Source of the DNA: Candidatus Yanofskyibacteriota bacterium
Lineage (GTDB): Bacteria; Patescibacteriota; Minisyncoccia; Minisyncoccales; UBA10102
Assembly (NCBI GenBank): GCA_030688685.1
Contig: JAUYJF010000036.1
Span: 1-32,784 of the forward strand
Direction of reading: 5' to 3'
DNA: 32,784 nucleotides
Shown piece after piece: positions 9,001 through 16,936 of the stretch. Each line of letters starts with the position of its first letter. Position 1 is the stretch's first letter. Under the pieces are notes generated by a model. It was not told the DNA's origin and did no database searches. It worked only from the letters and a program-made list of their open reading frames with translations. The position numbers and the translations under genes are program-made.

Positions 9001-11572
9001 TTCCCCCGTCAGCCGCAATGAGTCCTTGGAAGGTAGCGGTGCCCTCCATGAGCACATCACCTGAAAACGTGGCTTCTCCATCAACAGAAATATCACTTTG
9101 AGCTGTGATGTTGCTGGAAACAATGAGGTTTCCCGCGGGGGACAGGGTGAGAGTGCCCGCGCTTGTGCTTATGGTATGGGCTCCAATGAATCGGAAGTCG
9201 GCAACTCCTCCTCTTTGCCAACGCACATCCGGAGCAACACCGTCTCCAGAAGCAATGCCCATTGTCCCCACAAGCGAGAGCGTGTCATCAATATTAGAAG
9301 CAGTCCCAATGCCAACCCTGCCTGTGGAAGTTTGCACGTACAATTGGTTGGTGTTCACGACAAAGTTCCCTGTCGTGGCAAGAGAGATATTGAGGCTGCT
9401 TCCTGACGCGGGCTGAAGAGTCAACGCTCCCGCTGAGGTGCTCACCGTATGAGCGCCAATAAATTGCAAGTTTGCCGCGCCTCCGCGTTGGAAACGAACA
9501 TCGGGAGCCGTTCCGTCCGCTTCCGAAATTCCGAAAGTTCCAACAAGAGAGAAGGTGTCGTCTATATTGGAAGCAGTGCCCAATCCAACATTTCCATCAA
9601 TTGCCATATACAAGCCAACGTTATCACCGGTGCGAACCTGCAGAGGCCGCACCGTGCCCGTACCTCCCGCGACAGACTGAAGAATGGCTACATTATCTGT
9701 GTAGCCCAGCCTGGTGGCGGAAAAGTTCGTGGCGTCCGCTTGCTCGTAGATACGAAGAGATCCCGGGCCAAGATATGCATCCTGCCAACGGGCAGTAGGA
9801 GAACCGAGGTCGTATACGTTATCTGTTTGAGGAGTAATATGGCCATCCGCGGTAAGAGCGGAAGACTCAATACCTCCAACAGCCAAAGAACCCAGCGTGA
9901 GTGTCCCTGATATGGTGGTGTCTCCGGAAATAAGGGTGTCGTTATTAATAGTAAGCGCTGTGCCTGTCGCGCTTAGGGTAACAGGTTTCTCAAAGGTAGC
10001 TGACGAAGAAAAGGTTGAAACAGCTTTTACATGCAATACGTCGCTCGCGTTCGTTCCAAGAAACGTATCTCCCCCGGAAGAAAGTGATCTTCCAACAGAA
10101 AGATCGTGGGATATTCCCAGAGACTGAAAACTTCCATGCCCCTCAAATACGTTAGAGCCGGATATATACACTGTATCCCCAATTCGCTGGACTATGGTCG
10201 TGCCCTCCCCTGCCGGTCCCGCGAGACCGCGCTCTCCCGCGGGACCTTGGGGACCTGCGGGACCCTGAGGCCCGCCCCCCCCTCGGGGCCCTGGAGGTCC
10301 TTGAGGGCCGGGAATGCCGCCTAATCTCCGAATCTGAAACAGCTCTGACTCAAATTCCGCGATTCTTTCCTGCAGCTCTTGCGTGCCAAGTTCCGCCTGA
10401 GGAATTTCGCCAAGATCAGGATCGGACTGCCAGGGAGCGGTAACAAATCTTTTCACGCTCTGGAAAGGCACAAGAACATACTCAATCCCTTGGGTAATGC
10501 CTCCTTTTGTTTCCTCAATTTGCTCTTGGATAAAGGCGACAGACCCATCTTTGGATCGCGCGGTGGTTTCCGTGATGCGGGAAACAAGAGGCGTAATGGG
10601 TTCTGTGAGAACCCCAATGCCATCCCCCATGCGTTTTGTATCTCTCCTCAGAATGCCGCTCACTTGTATGTTCGCGTCGCGATACAGCCCAGAAAGCGCG
10701 AGAAAGTCCTCTTGCAAATTTTTCTCAAGAGAGTTGTTCGCGTTCGTATAGAAGCCCGCTACGCGTTCCAGCGCCGCGCGACTCCCCTCATGAAGAAGGG
10801 CTGTGGCCAGATGGGGAGATTGCGCCCCGTAGGAGAACCCTCCTGCAAACGATTGGATGCGCGCGTGGAGATATTCCGCGGAATTTTTTACGGAATCCCG
10901 AGCGATTTCCGGCTGAGTGACCGCAAAAGAAAATCCATTTCCAAATTCATTTACGCTCTCGTGAACAAACTGCGCGGCCTGCCAGATTTGAGAATCAAAT
11001 GATTCTGCACCCGTAACAAGCGCGGCGTCCGCGCGAGAAAGAACCTGGGAAAATCCTTTCTCAAAATCATTGGAGAATATCGCTGCTCCCTCAGAGAAAC
11101 GAATCGCTGTTCGCGCGCCCGCGGTTTTCAAATCATCTTTAAGGTTCTGAAATGACTCGCTCATCGCCGCTGACATATCCTGCCATCCGTCTTTTCCAAA
11201 AGCAGATCCTGAAACCGCAAAGAGCACAAGCACAGCAACGGTAGCCGCCATTCTAAGATTCAAAAAAGAAAAGCGAGGCGCGACAAACTGCTCAACATAC
11301 TCTATAGGCAAGTTTTCCGGAGGAGCAACAAACTTTCCTCCGAATACTTCTTCCGGTAAAGCGTTTTTCTTCGCGTGTCCGTTTGTTTTGTATTCTTCTG
11401 TCTGACGAACGTACTCGGCAATCCACTCTTTTGCGGTAAACCAATTTCTCCCGACTTTCTGGGATTTGAGTTTTCCTTGGCGAGCACGCAGAGACAAATA
11501 CTCTTGCGTGTATTGGCAATGTTTCGCTGCTTCGCAAAGAGAAATGAGTTGTATTGCGTGATCGTCTTTCAT
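1..11572 (-). CDS. Giant repeat-rich cell-surface protein, C-terminus truncated by the window edge (>=3857 codons): N-terminal HTH, TM segment, coiled region, collagen-like tract, repeats, kelch-like block
   Basis: Reverse-strand frame with codon low coordinates = 2 mod 3. Starts ATG 11570-11572 (MKDDHAIQLISLCEAAKHCQYTQEYLSLRARQGKLKSQKVGRNWFTAKEW...) and reads open to the window edge (...QPTYTATNAQTYGAAS at ~2-60). Frame was spot-checked at several places. It has no stop in the window, which explains its absence from the ORF track. Confidence 0.87.
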   Translation of the reverse strand, partial: MKDDHAIQLISLCEAAKHCQYTQEYLSLRARQGKLKSQKVGRNWFTAKEWIAEYVRQTEEYKTNGHAKKNALPEEVFGGKFVAPPENLPIEYVEQFVAPRFSFLNLRMAATVAVLVLFAVSGSAFGKDGWQDMSAAMSESFQNLKDDLKTAGARTAIRFSEGAAIFSNDFEKGFSQVLSRADAALVTGAESFDSQIWQAAQFVHESVNEFGNGFSFAVTQPEIARDSVKNSAEYLHARIQSFAGGFSYGAQSPHLATALLHEGSRAALERVAGFYTNANNSLEKNLQEDFLALSGLYRDANIQVSGILRRDTKRMGDGIGVLTEPITPLVSRITETTARSKDGSVAFIQEQIEETKGGITQGIEYVLVPFQSVKRFVTAPWQSDPDLGEIPQAELGTQELQERIAEFESELFQIRRLGGIPGPQGPPGPRGGGGPQGPAGPQGPAGERGLAGPAGEGTTIVQRIGDTVYISGSNVFEGHGSFQSLGISHDLSVGRSLSSGGDTFLGTNASDVLHVKAVSTFSSSATFEKPVTLSATGTALTINNDTLISGDTTISGTLTLGSLAVGGIESSALTADGHITPQTDNVYDLGSPTARWQDAYLGPGSLRIYEQADATNFSATRLGYTDNVAILQSVAGGTGTVRPLQVRTGDNVGLYMAIDGNVGLGTASNIDDTFSLVGTFGISEADGTAPDVRFQRGGAANLQFIGAHTVSTSAGALTLQPASGSSLNISLATTGNFVVNTNQLYVQTSTGRVGIGTASNIDDTLSLVGTMGIASGDGVAPDVRWQRGGVADFRFIGAHTISTSAGTLTLSPAGNLIVSSNITAQSDISVDGEATFSGDVLMEGTATFQGLIAADGGTISTILETFDLVNDTATTVNFAGAATTLNVGAANSALILSANSLAFQQATTMSTTTGALTIDAATQLTIDTAQTVASGASATLDAFQVEGDTITLTGATNITTATGFNLVHIGAPTYSAGSGLTIDNAATVYIAGSPTGGGDGPATITNAYALWVDSGNARFDGNVNVTGNLTVSGLTTTEGSVVLGDAASDTITFTGVVDSNIVPETTNAHDLGSASKVWATGYFTNVNATNIEGTLTSGSTEAATWLINSDNATNNAEIASLAFSVGTAPINAVMQWSAAGDAGRVVGYDNNFVFNYPISLFSQVSGVNETFTSGSLVNYGQNATHAITQTGAFVGLDLDFSSNITVPDTSSGNQTGVLITLKDGGTSASSIGFQTAGTLDYGLDIGGTIGTADIRLSNGEVILNTTDGVISFGDGTNVHHILSMNTGEAVVFNETGADIDFKIESNNGANLFTLDAGLDSVGIGAAASDGSIFEITPGAVTRTAVTSVGAFNIPADTINYDNALGTNAIWAAQAIGIQTLTNDNATLTLTNAATHYIAGAPAASTNVSIGTAYSLWVDAGVSRFDGEIQILGDSTSLVFGAGQDADIYYDGTNLVIDPQVAGTGSVVPGGDDGGGLGVSGTAWSDLFLASGGVINFNEGDVTLTHASNALTIAGGDVFIANANGLVVGHSSQIAVGSYIPEVQSLDTGAEGAIMTGRWSADGAANEFIVLKSRSATIGSFGIVQNGDAVGYLTGYADDGTDYVSQVASIAFNIDGEPGANDVPGRISFLTTSDGAAVVTERVRIDSQGAVGIGAAATDGSVLEVTPGAFTRTAASAVGVFNIPADTINYDNVSGTNAIWALSALGIPTITNDNATLTLTNAATHYIAGAPAASTNVSIGTAYSLWVDAGNTRLDGDLQLASSTVTLSQNSGAFRVTGTTSGVTDPFIELISDAAQAPIWIYTDTSTLSGALKGDSSGNFVVDSAAGNLVLRTGATTEAEGTSRADFSSSGVVFNEPGNDYDFGIEGDNNANMFVVDAGTDSMGLGGAVTAGGFLTLNGGEVNRAGVTSVGRILHVPADTLTQTNADPTTLAVSAGSFFGIPTFAGANANQTLTSAATIYIQGAAAAGANTTIDNAYALWVDAGTSRFDGDLQLAADDIGLVLGAGQDWDIAFDGTDLTLAGTGEFQFQQAQTISTTTGNLTLSAAAGADVLIGDDTIILFVDGGENAVGIGSAPGTGVGRFLLVDGPATTIDANEDFHRVFIDNNSALTTAASGTHALVASLTLDEPNITIGTAGVTNAATLYIQRAPTEASTGNYALWVDAGNTRLDGDLDIQGGDLTASVGGTFNLINADVTTLNIGGAATTLAVGAATSATTWTGQSFSLTGANSTDNTTLLVQNTSNAAAASHSIVDIAVGGTTSTGDPQLRLTIPGGNSYVLGVDNSVSQDPFLISSGTALGTNDLFRLHGSASVGSGGTDLARFIPPATSKVTGDVASVVRGLALVASTQVVVSTNAQTGLWAYLGVDAMTLGAGGASAAYNKAAGVAATSPISGADTTLTHSSAFRALTGGAAVNASGFYAEAQTAGTTGNYQILLANGGGSAPALADHVGIYSIDTAAGDARLYIQSEAGSAIALGNDRLRFAAATSYIQVNGADELTLTATALSPAASDGNALGTSSLMWSDLFLASGAVVNFNNGDVTLTHASNALTIDGGDFHIANANGLVVGHSAQITISDGGGSTALVPEAQVIGGGRADSTLLLATFKDSSANPTFWWESANLAFLKSNTNTVGSAGAVVDTMSLGDITWYGSDGNDLRSVAAKIRAQVDGTVEANVMPGSLLFQTTAAGAEDSGTRMVIRSSGNVGIGTTAPDARLEINHGTGDILRMTYNDANGSATDYTDFALASTGALTVTSTGDSGGSLIVDNAAATVVVNQNLHRLMVENTNALTTAASGTHALVTSLYVDEPNITIGTAGVTNAASLYIAAAPTEASTGNYSLWVDAGVSRFDGQVILDTTANGEAVLSTNQEDSFMRITGGSNGATKAGEIVLYGDTHASTGAVELRSTRVDGAAALTRLWLPGNLGTTGTAEWQNVSTMSFDQAATISTSTGNLTIDPAGAVSITGSSGDTLLATTTGDIGSWSATEALALARQYASAVTANGYVYVIGGDNGAGTVATTVYYARVKTDGTLASWASTTVLPEARNIHSSVIANGYIYTIGGHTGAAARDTVYYAKLNSDGTVGSWGTTTALAETRQYHSSVVANGYVYVIGGSEDNTAKDTVYYAKLNPDGTVGSWSTTEALPAVRYYHSSVVANGYVYVIGGANDLGASQTTVYYAKLNADGTVGSWSTTEALPAARAVHSSVVANGYVYAIGGLLSEGQTTVYAARLNADGTTGAWATTTVLPATRFAHRSVIVNGYVYLFGGSVSGSASTDVSYASVARVSCAANLDLMGLTGRTIGDGTSDSSLGSANSTLYAGNILSNGTLEVGGSAQFWQNLSVNGQFAVGNSHILSTTAGTSVVFNEQGADIDFRIESDTNVNSYIMDAGLFSGVGAHSFGATAVSSVYLTVNPPAHTIVANDSGSRVNIANSSAVTIPAGTSNIYASLRVDEPNITATGTLNYGVTLYIPSAPTEGSTANYALWVDAGLTRLDGDLQLGTTPATTGLIRIPHGQAIVGRNNANDADRTLFGWGTSTNDTLKIGLSVDSISLRATTSPDSGFEVYSGAFQTTQLRTPTINPAGQISVDGAARTVTAVTQRMLIDNTNAITTNTGATAVYGLAIDEPNITVGSLTPTNSASLYISGAATEASNNYALWVDAGTSRFDGTLNLQDDVIQQFGADGDIAMINRSTALNANTALTNVLIGTPVTAATPANSLLTSNITASGDMAWFLNDGSGNSWEYLRFDGSAKTIVFNEAGSDIDFRVESNDVDDTFVVDGAQNNVRFGQLAADANLASVGIWIDAGSTGLGTNGRTRVANLGGAMHFANVTLNDTAPLATNITHAAWVDILQPTYTATNAQTYGAAS
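1745..2670 (-). repeat. Six tandem kelch-like units (~51 aa, ~153 bp each) inside the giant ORF
   Basis: Repeated GSWSTTEALPAARxxHSSVVANGYVYVIGG...TVYYAKLNADGTV units; DNA periodicity ~153 bp with unit landmarks near 1809, 1963, 2119, 2271, 2423 and 2577. Confidence 0.85.
6326..6445 (-). repeat. Copy 1 of a 120-bp identical in-frame repeat
   Basis: tcccgcgtccacccagagggagtaggcagtgccaatggacacg...gcattgtcgttggt, identical to 7313-7432 by direct reading. Confidence 0.85.
7313..7432 (-). repeat. Copy 2 of a 120-bp identical in-frame repeat
   Basis: Identical to 6326-6445; offset 987 bp (329 codons). Confidence 0.85.
10202..10318 (-). repeat. Collagen-like Gly-X-Y tract, 13 triplets
   Basis: Minus translation GIP GPQ GPP GPR GGG GPQ GPA GPQ GPA GER GLA GPA GEG, in frame with the giant ORF. 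Confidence 0.9.
11200..11268 (-). other. Predicted transmembrane segment of the giant protein (approximate bounds)
   Basis: LNLRMAATVAVLVLFAVSGSAFG, a hydrophobic stretch after a basic/aromatic region. Confidence 0.65.
11393..11572 (-). other. N-terminal helix-turn-helix (excisionase/MerR-like, HTH_17-like) domain of the giant protein
   Basis: ISLCEAAKHCQYTQEYLSLRARQGKLKSQKVGRNWFTAKEWIAEYV matches the pattern of excisionase-type winged HTH domains (L.EAA...G.s..yl..l...GKLka.KvGr.W.....W...Y). Confidence 0.7.
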
Positions 11573-11608
11573 TTGACAAGCACCCGAGAATGCGCTACAA
11601 AAATAATA

Positions 11609-11666
11609 CAAAATCCCCAACAAATTCTTGAGGTTTTCGACGGCCCCGGGAAGTGAGGGGATTTTG
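11609..11666 (-). promoter_or_regulatory. 5' leader inverted repeat (10-bp perfect arms) upstream of the giant ORF
   Basis: caaaatcccc 11609-11618 versus ggggattttg 11657-11666. Confidence 0.5.
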
Positions 11667-11689
11667 TTTTCAAAAAAAACTCTTATTTA

Positions 11690-11782
11690 CTGTATCGGTT
11701 ATCTTGTCCGATACACGTTATACTATTATCTTTCAAGTAAAAACCCCCGTCAAGGGGGTTAGACTGTGAATAACCGATACAG
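11690..11782. repeat. 13-bp perfect inverted repeat enclosing the rodA terminator, with a third 7-bp arm between
   Basis: ctgtatcggttat 11690-11702; ataaccgatacag 11770-11782; additional ccgatac 11708-11714. Confidence 0.8.
11737..11760 (-). terminator. Rho-independent terminator downstream of rodA
   Basis: Minus strand AACCCCC-TTGAC-GGGGGTT followed by TTTTAC; 7-bp stem 11742-11760, just after the rodA stop at 11788. Confidence 0.85.
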
Positions 11783-11787
11783 CCCCG

Positions 11788-12879
11788 TTAATGGGTGTGA
11801 ATGCTCTGGAGAATCCCCAATCCCGCATATGTGAGAATAAGAGAGGACCCTCCGTAGCTTACGAGAGGCAGGGGCAACCCCGCGATAGGCAGTAATCCAA
11901 GGTTCATGCCAATATTGACCGCGAACTGCACAACAAGGAGGCACGCAATACCGGTGGCAAAGAGGCGGGGAAAGTTATTCTTGGCATGAATGCCAATACT
12001 CAGGATTCTCCCCGTAAGGATAATAAAGAGGGTAAAGAGTGCGAAAACCCCAAGAAACCCGAATTCCTCGGCTATAGCGGCAAAAATAAAGTCCGTCTGA
12101 GGCTCTGAAAGGAAGCTATGCTGGGTCTGCGTGCCTTTCCCAAAGCCAGCCCCGAGTAATCCGCCATTTCCAATGGCGATTTTTGACTGAAGTTGGCTCC
12201 AGCCAATGCCAAAAGGGTCCAATTCCGGCTCTAAGAAGGCAAAAATACGGTCTTTTTGGTAATCATGCATAAAAAAGGTCCACCCGAGCGCGACAATGAG
12301 AATGCCCATACCAACAAGAGCAAGAAAATGGCGGATCTTTATTCCCGAAACAAGAAGAAGGGTAATCCAAAGGATAACAAGCAGCATTGCCGTACCCAGA
12401 TCTGGCTGAAAGAAAACAAACGCAATTGGAATGGCAAAATAGAGCCCAGATAAGATAATATGTTGAATCCGATACATCTCAATATGGCGAAAAGAGAAGA
12501 ATTTTGCCATTAAAACTATCAGAATTAGCTTTACATACTCTATCGGATCCACCGATATTTCCCATATTCTAAACCATCGTTTTGTTCCCCGAACTTCATG
12601 AGCAAAGAAGAATAATCCAAGGAGGGCAGCAATACCAATGCCGTAGAGTAGAAGGATCAAAAAAGGCTCATTTTTTAAAAGTCGCCAGTCAAAAAAAGAA
12701 AGGGCAACCATACAAAGCAAACCAATACTAAGAAATATCGCCTGTTTGGTAAAATTTGAGAAGTCGCCATTACTTAAAGAAGAACTATAGAGCGACAAAA
12801 GGCCAATTCCTGAAAGGAGAAGCGCTGATCCAACTATAACGAGATCAAAGCGCATAATATGCCGGAGTATTGAGCTCAT
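11788..12879 (-). CDS. rodA: Rod shape-determining protein RodA (SEDS family)
   Basis: Multi-TM; motifs GNGGLLGAGFGKGTQTQHSFLSEPQTDFIFAAIAEEFGFLG and GMNLGLLPIAGLPLPLVSYGGSSLI are typical of RodA. Confidence 0.92.
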   Translation of the reverse strand: MSSILRHIMRFDLVIVGSALLLSGIGLLSLYSSSLSNGDFSNFTKQAIFLSIGLLCMVALSFFDWRLLKNEPFLILLLYGIGIAALLGLFFFAHEVRGTKRWFRIWEISVDPIEYVKLILIVLMAKFFSFRHIEMYRIQHIILSGLYFAIPIAFVFFQPDLGTAMLLVILWITLLLVSGIKIRHFLALVGMGILIVALGWTFFMHDYQKDRIFAFLEPELDPFGIGWSQLQSKIAIGNGGLLGAGFGKGTQTQHSFLSEPQTDFIFAAIAEEFGFLGVFALFTLFIILTGRILSIGIHAKNNFPRLFATGIACLLVVQFAVNIGMNLGLLPIAGLPLPLVSYGGSSLILTYAGLGILQSIHTH

Positions 12880-12885
12880 ATATTT

Positions 12886-12891
12886 ACTATA
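12886..12891 (-). promoter_or_regulatory. -10 box of a putative leaderless rodA promoter (TATAGT-N6-ATG)
   Basis: Reverse strand TATAGT AAATAT ATG. Confidence 0.5.
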
Positions 12892-12892
12892 A

Positions 12893-12904
12893 CGATATCA
12901 CACA
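12893..12904. repeat. Left copy of a 12-bp direct repeat flanking RAYT1
   Basis: cgatatcacaca, identical to 13705-13716. Confidence 0.75.
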
Positions 12905-12921
12905 TGATGTTTAACATCGTT

Positions 12922-13650
12922 TTATTCTAGAAAAAGCTTAGAATGTACCGCTTTTTTCCTTTGATAGTCCCGGTTAAACTCTTTTAGGTAGGAACTTGTG
13001 TTGTGGAAATAATCCACTCCCAGTAATTGGCGGAGATTCGCCTTACTCGTGCTGGAAATGATGTGTGACTCCCTGCCCTGAAAGAGATCTTGAAAACTTG
13101 AGAATGGGTAGCTGTGGAGGAACTCTAGAGCGGTCTTTACATCATCTAACCCCTCCTCTGTCCAGTTTGGCTGGTATGCTTCAAGAACACCCCGTATATT
13201 GATATGTCGCACGATCTCATTAAGCTGCTTTGCGTGACGAATGGGCAGAGCGCGAAAGCGACTCTCAAAAAGGGTCCCTCTGCGTTTATGTTTCATATTG
13301 AAGTACTTAGAGAAACCAATATTCAACTTCTGCATAAACTTTGAGAGGCCAGACTCTGTAGTAGGAATAACTCCCAGATGGTAATGGTCTTGAGCAAGCG
13401 AAAAGCTGAAGATCTGCACAAGCGGATCATGCTCTTGAATAATATATCTATCGGGGAACGGACTCCCCTCCAAGAGATTCCGCGCGAGCTTTGAAACATC
13501 CGTCCGGTAGATATTAAAAGCGGGTTTGCCGGTATTTGAAGCAAACATCTGCACAATAAAACGCGAGCGATCTTGTTCTGTGCCAAAGACAGGTTTCCCG
13601 TCTACCGCTCTACTCACTACATGATGTGGTTTTTTATCTTGAGCTCTCAT
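12922..13650 (-). CDS. REP-associated tyrosine transposase-like protein (Y1 / IS200-like family), RAYT1
   Basis: Y1_Tnp-like: MRAQDKKPHHVVSRAVDGKPVF, FSLAQDHYHLGVIP (HxH-like), NMKHKRRGTLFESRFRA, ISTSKANLRQLLG. Start moved to 13650 from the track's 13713 because MRAQ follows TATACT-N6-ATG. Confidence 0.85.
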   Translation of the reverse strand: MRAQDKKPHHVVSRAVDGKPVFGTEQDRSRFIVQMFASNTGKPAFNIYRTDVSKLARNLLEGSPFPDRYIIQEHDPLVQIFSFSLAQDHYHLGVIPTTESGLSKFMQKLNIGFSKYFNMKHKRRGTLFESRFRALPIRHAKQLNEIVRHINIRGVLEAYQPNWTEEGLDDVKTALEFLHSYPFSSFQDLFQGRESHIISSTSKANLRQLLGVDYFHNTSSYLKEFNRDYQRKKAVHSKLFLE

Positions 13651-13656
13651 GGGTTC

Positions 13657-13662
13657 AGTATA
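13657..13662 (-). promoter_or_regulatory. -10 box of a putative leaderless RAYT1 promoter (TATACT-N6-ATG)
   Basis: Reverse strand TATACT GAACCC ATG. Confidence 0.5.
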
Positions 13663-13680
13663 CGACAGCAAAAACAATAA

Positions 13681-13698
13681 TACCACCTCAGGGTGGTA
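13681..13698. repeat. Hairpin TACCACC-TCAG-GGTGGTA upstream of RAYT1
   Basis: 7-bp perfect arms with a 4-nt loop. Confidence 0.8.
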
Positions 13699-13704
13699 AA
13701 CAAG

Positions 13705-13716
13705 CGATATCACACA
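13705..13716. repeat. Right copy of a 12-bp direct repeat flanking RAYT1
   Basis: cgatatcacaca. Confidence 0.75.
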
Positions 13717-13722
13717 CCGTTG

Positions 13723-15869
<2,147 letters not shown>

Positions 15870-15887
15870 CTATCCTGAAACATATTC

Positions 15888-16382
15888 CTAGCGGGCAACT
15901 TCAACTTTTCGTTTGCTTCCATGAAAATCCCCTGTGGAAGCGGCGCAGTAGTTATCTGAGACACAGGATCCTGCTCCCGAGAGAGCCACTTCCAGGTCAT
16001 AAGAAGCATCATTTTGCAGCTCCCGGGCGGACGCGGGAACCGCTTCTATCGCCCTCCTGATACACTCTACCGGGTCGTCTGGACCCTCATCGCCATTGCA
16101 GCTTCCATGGGAAAAACTGGGGTTGCTTGTTGCCGCATAAAGGCAATCCATACGAGATTCCTCGTCCTGAATGAGCGTGCAGCTATCAATCATCATGATC
16201 CTTTCAATGCCGGCTTCAGCGGCGGAGAAGGCGACAACAGATTGGCCGATGCCGCGAAGAATGTTCAGCTGCCCCACCAGGATGCTTGAAGCTCCGGCGG
16301 CAATACCCAGTAAAACCGCCATCAGGATAACCGCAATATATATGGAAGCGCCTTTTTGGTATTTTATACGCATACGGTTCAT
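15888..16382 (-). CDS. PilX-like minor pilin / pilus assembly protein
   Basis: KGASIYIAVILMAVLLGIAAGASSILVGQL N-terminal helix with AAEAGIERI; last gene of the minor-pilin cluster. Confidence 0.7.
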   Translation of the reverse strand: MNRMRIKYQKGASIYIAVILMAVLLGIAAGASSILVGQLNILRGIGQSVVAFSAAEAGIERIMMIDSCTLIQDEESRMDCLYAATSNPSFSHGSCNGDEGPDDPVECIRRAIEAVPASARELQNDASYDLEVALSGAGSCVSDNYCAASTGDFHGSKRKVEVAR

Positions 16383-16936
16383 TCTTGAATATCAAACCTT
16401 CTTTGGGAAATCGTGGTTTGCAGATAGAGAACATGCTGGGATTCAGGACCTGTCCCTTGAGCCTTTCCTATGATGGAAAATGAAACTCTCGGCTGCAGGG
16501 TGTCGCTTTGAGACGCGCCCAAAAGGGCGAATTTCAATCCCTCAACATACACTTCCTTTGGCGTAAGAGGCGTACTTTGTCCTCCCACGGTTCGCTCTCT
16601 GATCTGATTCTCTTCCAGAAAAAACTCCTTGCATAGCCCCGCGGCATTGATGAACCTGATTCCGTTTTCCCCCAGCGGCTCGTAGTTTATTCCATGAGAA
16701 GAAAGGCAGGCGGGGCTGTTTAATTCTTTCTGCGCTCCCCGAAGAGCGCGGCTCATGTATTCTGCTGAAAAGGACAGGCGATCAACCAAGGGTTCCGCGG
16801 CAAGGGTTTCTCGTTGGAATGAAAGAGCGGAAATAAAAAAGTTAGCCGCAACTCCTCCCATAAAAGCAAAAAGCGCCATTCCGACCAGAAGCTCTACCAG
16901 CGTAAATCCTTTTTGGAGATATGAATGTTTTTTCAT
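16379..16936 (-). CDS. PilW-like prepilin
   Basis: QKGFTLVELLVGMALFAFMGGVAANFF class III signal. Confidence 0.8.
   Translation of the reverse strand: MKKHSYLQKGFTLVELLVGMALFAFMGGVAANFFISALSFQRETLAAEPLVDRLSFSAEYMSRALRGAQKELNSPACLSSHGINYEPLGENGIRFINAAGLCKEFFLEENQIRERTVGGQSTPLTPKEVYVEGLKFALLGASQSDTLQPRVSFSIIGKAQGTGPESQHVLYLQTTISQRRFDIQE

Noticed and set aside
27-11002. Many plus-strand ORFs of 60-207 aa in the track across the left third
   Set aside because: They are antisense to the continuous giant minus-strand frame, and show low-complexity VVA/SAP-type composition from the reverse complement of repeats. No domain or RBS support.
1-11572. Giant ORF as an enzymatic megasynthase (NRPS/PKS)
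   Set aside because: Sequence is Gly/Thr/Ala/Asn-rich repeats without catalytic motifs.
11292-11579. Minus ORFs 11292-11579 and 11302-11487
   Set aside because: Out of frame with the HTH-encoding frame starting at 11572; highly basic, no recognisable fold.
11742-11760. Palindrome considered as a REP element like those near RAYTs
   Set aside because: Has a 5-nt loop followed by a U-tract on the minus transcript directly after rodA, fitting an ordinary intrinsic terminator.
13651-13713. RAYT1 extension MISLVYHPEVVLLFLLSYTEP
   Set aside because: Encodes the hairpin and -10 region; the Y1 transposase N-terminus fits MRAQDKKPHHVV.
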